Positions 24,996 to 37,300 of a stretch of DNA of 64,000 nt are shown here, piece by piece. The stretch's first letter is position 1; each line of letters opens with the position of its first letter. Below the pieces are notes generated by a model. That model saw only the letters and a program-made list of their open reading frames with translations, ran no database searches and was not told where the DNA came from. The position numbers and the translations under genes are program-made. Source of the stretch: Amphibalanus amphitrite (Eukaryota; Arthropoda; Thecostraca; Balanomorpha; Balanidae); the NCBI RefSeq assembly GCF_019059575.1, contig NW_024881993.1, positions 372,001-436,000 of the forward strand. Direction: 5' to 3'.

Positions 24996-25229
24996 TAACT
25001 TTTCCGTTTTCACGAGCCATTGAAATAATTTTAGCTTTCCCGCCTAGCACCCGGGCCCCTAGGCCAACCAAAGCACACAAACATTGTCCTCTAATCACCA
25101 TGCTTAAAAATGGAGCAAACGGCGCCGTCCTCTGCCTGCCGAACTTAATCTTGCAGACGGAACCAAGACGGAACGCTCTTACTTTGGCTGTCGACCACTC
25201 TCCGCAGTTAGTGTGAGAAAAGGATACAC

Positions 25230-25325
25230 ATTGATGGCTCCTGACTTAGTGCCGATGGCCATGAGGCTGAGAGTCGGGTCGTACGCCAGCGCCGACGGCT
25301 TGCTGGGAAAGCCATGTTGCGCAGT
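25230..25325 (-). CDS. l(2)gl: l(2)gl second coding exon
   Basis: 32 codons, [20 protein letters not shown] then [12 protein letters not shown], the start of the first WD40 blade. The acceptor is ctctttgcag. The donor AAT|gtgtat is weak but keeps phase 0, as in the family. Confidence 0.92.
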
Positions 25326-28300
25326 CTGCAAAGAGAAAAACGGGGACAGGCGTAAGAAATAACTCAACAGGGCATCAATTGAGAAATGACAAGCATTAAG
25401 TCCAGCCCCCGACAGAAAAACAGTTGTGATGCCTACCTAAAAAAATGTCAACATCGTTCACCCAATCCCATAACCCGTATATCGAGGCGGGATGGTCTAC
25501 ACGAGATACCCAGACAACACAGGTGTTACATCCCATATGTCATGTATGTAGGACAGCAGACCCATGTACCTATATCGCTCGGTACACACACAGCTGTTCC
25601 TTTGACAGCTAAAACTGGCCGAGTGTGACTCATCTCACCAACATACAGCAGCCCGCAGCCTGTGGTCTGCGGTACGGTAGGGTGGTAAGGCGACGGGAGG
25701 AGGTAGGGGCGGGGGCGGGGATGACTTCTCAGGTTGAGAAGGCGGCGGCGGATGCAGCAAGCAGGAGGGTGGGGAGACAGAGATGGGGAAGGGGCGAGGG
25801 CGGGGGTATTATTAGTGGGGTGGGGGCGACTTCTCAATCGGTATGCACTATAAGCATAGATGTCAAAATCTGACGATACCCAGTCACAAAACATACACGT
25901 ACGCATAAGCCACAACAGTTTGTTACAAGTGCGGAACAGTCAGTTCGAGCCTTGACGGCTGGGAGGGGAGTGCAAAATTGATTTCCTGTCGGTATCCAAT
26001 CGCCCGACCCCAGTCTGCGGACCCAACAGGGGAAGCCCACCACCACTGAAACTGGAGGTGGCCGTTCGTGCCTGACACGTGAGACGGCTGTCCGACACCA
26101 CCGCACAGCCGACGTGCCCCAGGCGAGACGAGCAGAGCCGAAACGCAATACCCAGGGTCGGGGATCGTGCGATTGGAGGTGGCGGTCCGCTCTGATTTCG
26201 AGAGGGAGGTAGGTGTAGGATGTCAATGAGGACAGAGAGATAGGGAGGATTTGGCTAGACTTGGTGAGGCAGCCCTTGTGTCACAAACACAATGTTGGGA
26301 GATATGTGTTGCAGCCTCAGGGAAACGATGCAACGGTATTCGTTCAAGCACAATCTGCCTTTCAAACTTTAGACATATTCAATATTCATGTAAATTATAC
26401 ACATTTTAGTTCAGCATGGACCAGCCAAATGAAAATCACACATTCCCTCTTCTCCCTCCTTTGAATCTTAGACAGCCTTGCTCAAATACTCACATCCTCA
26501 CTTCCCTCCCTAGTTTGTCCCTCCCCTCCACTAAATTCGTCAGCAACAAACCGTAAACACAGCAATTTCAGCCAGCTGTGCCTACGCTAATTAGTGTCTG
26601 AGGGAGGAGGTACCCCCTGAGCGGCGGTTAACCCACTGTGGGCCCCACCCAGACCACAGCCTCTCCAGAGCTTCAGCAGCTCGAGCGGAGCTCCGGAATC
26701 CCCTCAGCGGCGCTGGAGAAGCCCTCCGGACACCTACAACGGAAGCCCCTGCCGGCGGTCAGCGAGGACACAGCAGATTTCGGGCCGTGGATCAGTGGCT
26801 GGTCGGGATTGGGGACACTCAGGGCTGACCCGCTCCCAATTTGGCAGTTGTAGAGCTGCTGACACAGAGAGGAAGGAGGTTAGTTTGGAGAGAAGGTTAA
26901 AGAAGGGTTGAGGAAAACAAATTAATTTAATTTGTCTTCAATCGCCAGCGACATATTGCCATCATATTCAGCTCCTATAATTCGCATCTCACCAGAGCAC
27001 CAACGCTTCGCTTTCAGCATGCGCCATTCACAATTGATGCCACAAAACCCCTGTGATTCGTTCGTAATTCACGCTTTGCCGTCAATCCTATTGACATTTC
27101 CTGTTCGTTGTCCCGGTATCGGAGGCTGGCGCCGCCACGAGAGACTGAAACACCGCGTCTGTCAGCTTTGTGATGTTAACGGCATCGTGTAGTTAGCACA
27201 TCACTCAATCACCGCCCCCGCCCAGCCCGACAGCCCCCGCCACGGCACTGCGCTCAGCGACTAAACGGAAACACGCACAACAGGCATCTCTGAATAGAGT
27301 ACCGCACTTTCGACATTGAATGGAGCCCCTGGATAAAGCGGCGAACGGAACAGACCGGGCTCGGATACAGCTAATTACAGGTTGGGAGATTCCTGACGCC
27401 AGGACAGAGGACCGGTTAGATTCACACTGCTGGTGACAACAGGTGTCAGGTGACAAACGGACGAGTCGTCGCGGCGTCACGAGGATATTATGTAAGGTCA
27501 CGGCGAGGCTATTGACCTTACGTGGCCACGCTGGGGTCACTGGACCTGTACGGTCACGAAGAGATTACCACAGGATGAGCTAATTTAGAGGTGGCGCACG
27601 CCATACGCACGCATCCTAGCACACCCATTTTTTTTATACAAGAACCGTTATAAACGATCAGCTAACAGCTGCTGGCTTGCCTTTAGCCTACTTCTATGAT
27701 GCTTCAAAAACGAGAACGACACCCAATGACATAAGTTACCGGCTTCTCCGTAGTACGTTGACCGGCCTGTCCGTCCCCAAACAGTTTCGGTGTGCGTGCC
27801 CTCACCAGATCACTCCCTCCCACGGTTGTTCCCACGCAGTCCCAGCTACTGCCGTGCTATCAGCGCCTGGTAACAGAACTCACACAGTACGGCAGCATGA
27901 GCAAATACAGTCCGCACATAAAGTCGTGGTTACATTGGGTGGTGGTTAAATTGAGCAGTGAGGACACAGAGGTTACCACTACCTTCCCAGATATCTCGCC
28001 TCTTATGTATGTCAAAACATTCCAAAATCAAAGTGATGAACAACGAACAAGCGAGTGGGCATGTAAGCCTATTTGGGTTACCCCAGCATCTTGGACAAAC
28101 CCACAAATCACAGACCACGTGGTGTCGTTTCCATGGCAACGCACCGTCCACGACATCCCACGCCGTTCCCACGCACCGTGTAAGCTTCCCACGACGAGAG
28201 ACCGAGACATGAGGCACACGACGGAACGAGACGGGTCACCGGTGCCGTGCGTCTGGCGCCATGTGTACGACACGATACGGCGTCATGCGATATGGAGCCA

Positions 28301-31300
28301 CGTGTTTAGCGACATGTGTGCGTACGACGCCACATGTCTGACAGGACATGCGACTCGCACATGGCCTAGTGACGAGTCATGACGTGTGCTAGTCTGTGTG
28401 GGTGGGATGGGGGGATTAGTGGGATCCCAGCCACCCTCCTCCCTCCATACCCAATCGCTAATCGTTTGGCGTCGCCGGCCGGGACCACTTGAGAGCTGGT
28501 GGTGTCAGACCGCTTGAGGTCAATGACATGCTCTCGAGAGGGACGTGTTCTCCAACACCCTGCCACCATTTCCACCTCACACTCAATCATTGACCAGTGC
28601 GTATTACAAGCGGATTACAATGCTGAGCGAATAGGATTATCTGTTCGTGATAAGTATTTACCTGCTCATTTATTCCAGGTCAATGCTAACTCAAATCCAC
28701 ATTGACGGAACCAAAGATGGAAAACGCTGCTAGCAACCACGCCGCGACCTGCGTGTAACTTTGCATCCAGACCTCGCACCTTAGCATCAATAACATCGCC
28801 TAGCCAGCCACACTGGTCTGTTCCGTCACAGGACAGTCGACGCGACAGGGACGTAAGGCATTTTCCGCCTGAAATGGCGACACGCCTCCAAACATTGCGC
28901 CGTACAGGAAAATCGTGCAGCCCATGTCATCACTAATCCATGGACTCCAAACACTGATAAGCTTGTAGATCACTGATCAGACTTATTATTGCTAACAGAA
29001 TGTTGATCAATTGAACGGATTCCTTTTACCAGCACAGAGTGCCCCCTAGAGCCCCTGACCAATACTTCTAAGCATTGCGATGAAGCGACTATGTGGTGAA
29101 GGACATCCTTCCACTCCGGGAAGAGGTCCATTTGCTCCTTCAAAAAAGTATGTACGACTGCAAGAAATGATAAGGCAAGTGTTTTGTAGGCCAGTATCCA
29201 TCCCCTGTCGCACAGCCAGTCTGTGTCATGTGGCAAATCTTACCGAGTGACATCTCAGCTCCAGTCTTCGGGGGTCGAACTCCTCGATGGTTTCTACGCG
29301 AGGCCGACGACGCACGGTTTCCACCAGGGCCTTCATGACTGCCCGAGGAGCGGCCAAAGCCGCTGCGGGGCCGTCAGAGAAGCCCTTGGGCAATTTTCAC
29401 CGCGGGAGAAGGAAGGAGCACCCGCAGCTTCCGTCGCGGTGACTCACGATGTTGACTTTCAGGGTGTTGTTTTCACTCGTAAGAGCTCCAATTAGCTCCA
29501 GAAGTTGGAGAAATGGACGGCACACAGCTTCGCACTACGCCGCTTTCAGCTCAGCTCCACTTGACGGTCAGCTTCCGGTAGCTCTCCGTGCCTGCGTCTT
29601 ACTACATTTCTCAGGTCAGTGCTGTTTCAGCCTCACCATAGAGCTTCCCACTTTTCACACATCAAGCACGAATATGCTCGTCACCGATCACTCTGCCGTC
29701 CTGGTGCTGTGGTCCTGGTCTAGGTCCCACGACCCACACACACTACACCCTGAGCAAGGCCAGTGGCCCGCCGCCCCGCGCACGGCCGCACCTTTTACCT
29801 GGTGGGCCTGGCCACTCCACCGGACAGGTCAGTTTGACAACTCACTGTTCCATAAAGGATCGCCGGGCTCCGTCACCACCTCGGAAATACAGCCGACGAT
29901 CAGTGATGATCGGCCAATCACTGGCGATCAGAGAAGATCATCGCTGATCCCTTCAAGCACCGCTGATTGTGTCAACGAACTCGACACTCTAGTGCAACAG
30001 CAAAGCTCGCAGCTGGCTGACCAATGAAGCCAGCAACCAGCAACAGCCGTGATTCACATCCAGACTGCACTGGACCCAACACAGATGCCAGCGCGGACTG
30101 CCGTATTACCGCAACCACCGCATTTCAGCGCTCACTACCGACGGAGATTTCGCTCTGCTCACACTTCCTCTCTGCTCAAACCAGTCCGGACTGCTTACTA
30201 CATTTAGCACTTCTCCGTCACTCACAAAAAGCGGACCTTGCTGCACACACAACACAATGGCCAATAGCTCCTCACTTCTCACACCACGCAGGACTTTCCA
30301 ACTTCTCACACCACGCACCAAGTCCTCCTCACTCCCAGCGCACCGCAGACCACCTTCTAGCGGTATCCTCCGCACCAACTGAGCGTCGCCCCAGTAGTGA
30401 CAGCCGTGCAGCCCTCCTCACCGGTCAGCGACACCGGAAAGTTCCCCGTCCCGGCGCCGCTTTAACGGCCTCTGAGACAATGGCCGCGCACCGCGACACT
30501 GCCCATTAGGGCGGCGCAGGCGGGGCGGGGGCGGGGGCGGCACGGGCGGATGGTTCCGGTCCGCTTCCGTCGCGACCGGCGTAGATCGCACTGGACGAGA
30601 GGGCGGGAGCTGAGAAGGGTGAAGACAGCGCGGGGGACCTGCCTGAAGCCTCACTCCAGCCACCACACAGAGCAGAGCTCCATCACTCCTCCCAGTCCTC
30701 AGTCCTCGGGCTACCGGCGTTGATACTGAAGTATAGTCACTTGTGCCGCACAAAGCTGCAGCTGGTCCGTTCACTCAGTGCCAACTGCTCACTGCTGTTG
30801 TCCACACTCAGCTACCCTCTAGATCTGGCCAGTGGACATCCTCCGGACCAGAACCGGCGCGCTGTTCCAAACCTCCTCAGACGAAGGACCACACAGACAC
30901 ACAGCACTGCAGCCCACGTGGACGTCCAACTGCAACAGGTGTCTGTCCGTCGGCGGGGAATGGTCCGTTCGACAGGGCAGAGCCGGGATGCGGATGGCAG
31001 ATGCGGTTTCTCCCACAGCTCGGAGAGGTTACTGGGATACCACACAGGAACGTGCGCCGCTTGGCGCTTGGTTAGAGGAACACCCAGGTCACACCTCTTA
31101 ACTGCTTTGGACGCACCGCCGGGCTGTTCGCCTGAGCAGTGTTCAGAGCGCGGCACAGAGCAAGTAAACTTTCCGCCAACTTCCACGAAAGTCCAAACAC
31201 TATCGCAACGAGCCACACACTAAAGCAACGCCACCACACACGGAGCAAAACTTGCGAAGAACCACTGGGGAATCTCGTCCGGCGACTCGGAGCTGAGAAC

Positions 31301-34300
31301 CGGACCAATCACTGCACCAGACTGCGGACGCCTCCCCGCCCCGTGGCGTCTCGTCTCGCCCCACGGCGTCTCCGCTGCTCGTGTTGCGAGACCGTGCCAC
31401 GTGAGCGGTCAGCTACGACCGGCGCCGTAGGGACTAGTTTCCCATACTGTTCAGGGCAGAAATGGACGCTAGTGACGTCGGGTGGTGCCTGATCATCTCC
31501 GCTGCCGCCCGCGCCGCTCCAGAGGAGTCTGAGCGGCCGCCCCCGTCCCCGCCCGGCGAGAGGCACGCTCCAAAAAACGGCACCGCCCAAACTGGTCCGG
31601 CCGGCCGGCCGGCCGGCGCGGCCGGAAAAAAAAATGTGAAGATTAACATTGAATCACTGTGATTCAGCCATCCCTAGGTCAAGAAAAACTGGATATCCAT
31701 CCAAGTGTCATATCAAGGGGTAGTGTTTTATATGCAAGTTCTACCATCATGTAACACACTCCCTCGCAATGCCGCGGGAAGCATTCGCTCCACAGTTCCA
31801 AGCGGAGCAGTTCCGCAGCTCAGAGCGGGCTGGGGAGTGGGGAGTGGGGAGTGGGGAGGTCACGACCTCTCCGAGCAGCGCCGTCAGAATGATGAGTCAC
31901 CCCTACCGGTCACGGCGGGAGGCGGTCGGGTCAACGGACACCTGGCGTGACGTCAGCGGAGATAACGTTGGTGACGTCAGTGGAGGCATTGACGGTGACG
32001 TCATTGACTGAAACTGGAGAAATATCACTTAAGAGCGGAGGTGACGTCACCTGTAATAACGTCCGAGAACGTCACATTTACATCAGGATCAATTCCCATA
32101 ACTTGACCGTATTACCTTTTGCCAAGTCATGCTATTCCAACTGAGGAATAATTTGAAGAAAAGAGCTCTACATTAAAAATGAGCCAGTTTTTTAGCGAGT
32201 CTCGGGTCCAACTCAGTCTGTTCGAGAATTATTGGCGAACAGCCCATATGCCGCACCTCTAGACCCTCCAATAACCATTCAGGCCAGCAACTGACGCAGG
32301 AAAACTGTGCCGTAGCCCCCACCGGCATCATAACATCGTATTGCCGGGGTGTAATAACGCGACGTAATTCCGGTGTAATATGGTAGTGTGGTATACCGTA
32401 TTGGCATTATCAGCGGAGGGCAGCAATCCTATCGCACCGCCTAGCCATTCGTCTGTTGGTATACTGGCTTGTCTCAACGCTCCATGATTGGTGGTAAGCA
32501 CGACTACGCGGGGCCATATTTCGCCTCACCCCACCCCAGGCAAGCACAGGCGCCGCGCCGGTTCGGCACCAGACAGGTCGACAAACAACCCGCTGGCCTA
32601 TGACGTCAGCGCCACGCCCGGTCACGTGACCAAGGTTAGAGCGGACGGGAGGTGTCACGTGATGTGGGCGGTATCACCGGCCAATAATGCGGGGTGTGTA
32701 CACAGGCCCTGCGGCTATCAGGGGAGCATAGCATCGACAGAGCGAAGGGCCATGCTAGCCAAGGGCAGAGACGCGCCATGTCACTTGCCAGGGCTGTCGC
32801 CTGACGCGGTGCGGTGCCCGGTGGCACAGTTGTGGGAAACGGAATCTCAAAGCTGTAGTATGGCGGGGCGACACGGCCGGGGTTTTTGACATAAAGGGGT
32901 AGCGCGGTAAAGCGTTTCTACGGCGGAGAGACGGTCAGGTAAGGTCAGGTAAGGTAGGGTTGAAAACAGTGAACGGTCACATTTGGGTTCAGGAATGTTG
33001 TGAATGATGTAAGCAAGAAGTAGGAAGCAGTCTTCATCATCTAGACCTGCACCACCCTGTGCAAGGCGAACAGTTAGCCTCGGGCCGAATGCCAACAAGC
33101 GCTGCATGCCTGTCATAACCTACCCATGATACACTGGGCTCAAGCACCATACACCCAGCCTGGTGGGTACTCGTGTAAGATCGCAGAGCACGCCCAAACT
33201 AATCAACATAGTTGGCAGAGAGGCATGGCGGTGCCGCCCCATCAAATTACGCCCGGTATAACGCACTGAAATCAGCAGTGAGGGAGCCTGTATAGGAGAT
33301 ACCGTTCACAACGTCCGCCAATACCGCACGATCATAATAAACGAACATCAGAGACCAGGCGGCCTCGTATAAACTGAAGGTGATCGTCAAAGGTGCCAGG
33401 GCGTGGGGATCTTCCATAACTATAACGCTCAAGACCAACACAGGTAAAATGGGCTGTATCAGCGGCGCCAATATTTATGCAGTGATAGCAATGCGCCTAG
33501 CAATACGCCCGTACATGACTGATAATGACAACTGACGAATGTCAGAACACTACGGCATGCCCATGACGCTATCGCTTCGAACGCTTGCACAATTTGGATA
33601 GTAGGTATGTTGCTTAAATATAGTAGATATGTTGCTTAAAAACACAAATAGCTACCTACATTAATATATTTAATGAGTTCACTTGACTCGAAAAACGACC
33701 CAACCCTAACCACCCAGCAAAGCTGCGCATCAAAATCAGTCATATCACAGCACCATTGCTCCCCAGTCCCAGCCGCTAGCCAGCGCCCGTCAGTTCGCGT
33801 GATACGGATGCCACGCCGGCAAAAACCGCGGGCCCGTTCTGGGGGCACCGCACCCCGCGGTGACCCGAATAGGTGGCGGCCGTCTGTCCTATACCGAGGC
33901 CCGGCAGCGGGGCGGGGCAGGGACAACAGCGGTGGCGGGTGACGTCCTACCAGAGATCGGCAGGACAAGCGGCAAGGATACGGCAGGACTAGCGGCGGTG
34001 GCGGTGGCGGCAGTGGCGACGGCCGAAGTTTGAGGGCGGGGGCGGCCGAGCTCTGAGGGCGGTGTCGCGATGGCTGTGGTGACGCGCGGCGGTGGCGGCA
34101 GCGGATGAGGTTTGCGGGCGTTGCCGCTGTGGTGGTGTCGCGGGCGGCGACGGCGGTCAATCTCGACACACCTCAGCTCCACTGTCGTCCGTTGAAGGTG
34201 GTGATTTAGCCCGTCTCTCGCTGTAACAAGCCCGGCCCAATTAGTAGGGCGGGACCGAGGGAGGACCACAGAGTAGATAATGGGTGGTGTGCTAACTGAC

Positions 34301-37300
34301 GACCCAACCCTTTGGCCGAAACGGTCGTAAGTCTAATCAGGACCAGACCACAGGCGTCAGATACTACTGGGTGGGGTTCGGAGAGGTAGAATAGATAACC
34401 AAGCGCCCGCGACAGGCAAGGTTTACCCTCGAATAAGCGCTAACATGACGAAATACATCGGGATTCAGAAAAGAAAAAAGGCTCGCCTCGAGAAATCCTA
34501 ACCACAAAAAAGAACGGCGGATGACGACGGCTGTTTGACACCTCGTGGATGCTCGCCAGTAAAGTGACACCGAACCCAGACCGGTACTCCGCTGTGGGTT
34601 CTCTCTCTCATCTGACTGACAGAACGCCGGAGGGACGTGGGACGGACGGGAGGGGAGAGGGGTAGAGGAGAGGTCAGATGGTATCGATTTGGCACAGAGA
34701 GCGCCGGGCGCAGAATTAACACCCTGTCACCGAGAGACGGAAAAACGCCACGGTACGGCACGTAGTTTTGTTAGGCAAGTGCGATCTGACTTGAGTAAAA
34801 ATTATCCAGAAAGCATCTATGGAACATAATATCCACTCTTTTAGGGCACATCTGGAGTGTCATTTTTCCACTCTCATGAACCCTCTTGAGCATGAACTTT
34901 ACTCCGACAACCAAGCAAAACTGTCATTTTCTGACTGTCCCAGATCGCACTGCTCTGCTGTCAGACAGACCACCCAGGATTTGTGTCGCTCTGACCCGTC
35001 CGGGCGGGCCGCTCCAATGTAAACTCACCGGCCATTACGGGACGTTCACACAGCCCGTCCGTGGAGGGGGGATGACGTCACTAGTCCGGTGGGAGGGGGT
35101 CCATCCACCTGGTGAGTGCTGACTGCTGAGTCTGTACACCTGTGTCGGGTATTTAAATAGTGAGAGCGGTAGGGAGCTCACTAGGCGGGTGGGGTAAGGA
35201 AAGGGAGACGGGTCACCTACATATCAGAGAAGGGTAGTGCGGAATGTTTCCACGTCCCACACATCCTTATACAACTATCCGCCAGCCGCACCCACATACC
35301 CCCACACTCACCACCCACGCGGCCACGAGCCACGCCCTTCGACCAATCGTTGGTTCACAGAGTCTCATGAGCCCAGAGACTTCCACAGCGCTTAGAGGGA
35401 GCATCTGTGACCTTATGATCGTGTAACCTGACAGTCTGACCCGACCCTGTCTGATCTGACAATATCTAGTCTGAACCAGACTGATCTTACATGACCCTGT
35501 CTAACCTAGCAGAGCCTTATCCGCTCTGACCTGACCATGTCGACCTGACCTAGCCTGACCTCGCCTATCTTCACTACTCACCTTTATTAACGGTCGTCTA
35601 CAGGTGACCACGGCCGGCTGGCGGCGGCGAGTCAGGGTTCTCAGGGAGGCCTGCCACTGCCGACGACTGGGCGTGGTCTGAGGACTACGCCACACCTTCA
35701 CAGGACTCCCTGAGGGACTGGGGATGGCTGGGGTCGGACTGGGGGAAGCTCGAGTGGGACTAGGGGCAGCCTGGGTTGGACTAGGGGTGGCTACGGTTGG
35801 ATTGGATCGGGCTAGACTTGAAGCCGAACCGGCTAGGTTTGGGGTCGAGCCGGCCTGCGTAGAGCTGGGAGCAGTTTGTGACAGAGTCGAGTCTTCACGA
35901 GTCGGAGTCGATCCGTCAGGAGTCGGACTCGAGTCACCATTCCTGGGCGTGGTCGAACTTTCCTCCATGACTGTCCGTAGCGCCAGCGGCCGAACCTGGC
36001 CGCCGCGCCACCGAGCACTGAGCCTCTCCGTGCCGAGGGTTCAATCACCAACACCAGGACACCAGGCTGACACCAGGGGAGCACCACACCTCACCACCGT
36101 CACCAGTCACTGCAGACGCTCCGTCCGTCCGACCGGCGACCCCTGGCGTCCCCTGGACAGACCTCGGACGCCCTCCAACACATCGATTGGTGAGGCCGAC
36201 ACCCGGCCCGGCCCCGGCGAGGCAGACGGGCGGGAGTCATGGCAACCGACCGCCCGGCACCGTGCAACGTGCAACCAGCGTGTGGAAGCAGCATGATACA
36301 CTGCGTGATGGGTGGATGGAAATGGAAAAGAAAGGACGACACACAGGGACGAGATTGAGGCAACTGATAAACAAGGAAGGGAGAAAGGGGTGACCTAAAA
36401 AAGGAAGGGAGGAGGGGAATAGAAAAAAGGCAGGAAAATGAGGGAAATATGGAGAGGGAGGGAGAGTATGAGGAAGAATTCAGAGATGAGACGCGTTGTT
36501 ACGATCGAAGCCTGTCATGTGTGCAGGTGAGATTGCGCTACGCTATCAGACAGGCACTTTCTTGACCTCGGCGATTATTATTGTTGTTGTTTATTGGGAC
36601 TTAAGGGCGCGTCCCTGCATGCAGTGAGACACTACACTGGTACTCACCGTGTGAGCTCACAGCTGACTCATAGGAGGTCGAACGGATAATCAACAAGGTA
36701 ACCCGACCTCAGCATCAAAACAATGCAATAGGAGGGGACGGTGAAGGAACGGCACGCACAATGTGACTTACGTCGCCGCAAATCACAGCACATGCAGTCG
36801 TGTTTATCATGATACCAAGCATCAAAAGAAGTACAAGCGTGCTGCATCAGTGATCCTTATGTCGGGGAATCAAAGCAACCTTCGACGAACCCAGCGCTGT
36901 TTTTGACCTCCCCCAACAAACACAGTGAAGGCCGTTCGCCAATGATAAGGCACGCCCGGCGTAGGTATGACGTGCCGCTAGGCGCTGCCTCGTTGTTGTT
37001 CCTGCTCGCAGCGGTCCCAAGTCCTGTGTGCGTTACCAAGCACACTGGCTAGTCGAGCCATTGCGAGCTAGCAATCATGGCACCTGAAGCGGCGGGACTC
37101 TACTCGACATGACGTGACAAGCGAAATATGACATGATGAACATGACAGACAACACGGATGACGAGGGAGGGAGTTTGTGGGATGGAATGGCAATCACCAC
37201 GGTAAAAGCAGTCACCAGTAGTCATTTCCCTACGAGATACGTCAGGGATGTCTAAGGGGACCAGCCCTGCTGCGGTGACTACAGACGGAGGGGATCGGCC

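Noticed and set aside
26638-26853. Plus-strand frame reading [18 protein letters not shown] and ending at a stop
   Set aside because: No ATG, no convincing partner exon and no known domain; it looks protein-like only by composition.
29449-31662. Several overlapping 100-190 codon frames on both strands
   Set aside because: GC-rich DNA opens frames by chance; none has a recognisable domain or consistent splice sites.
35501-35581. Extension of the candidate exon frame past its donor
   Set aside because: A strong gtgagt donor ends the exon; the remaining frame runs into a CTGACC DNA repeat.
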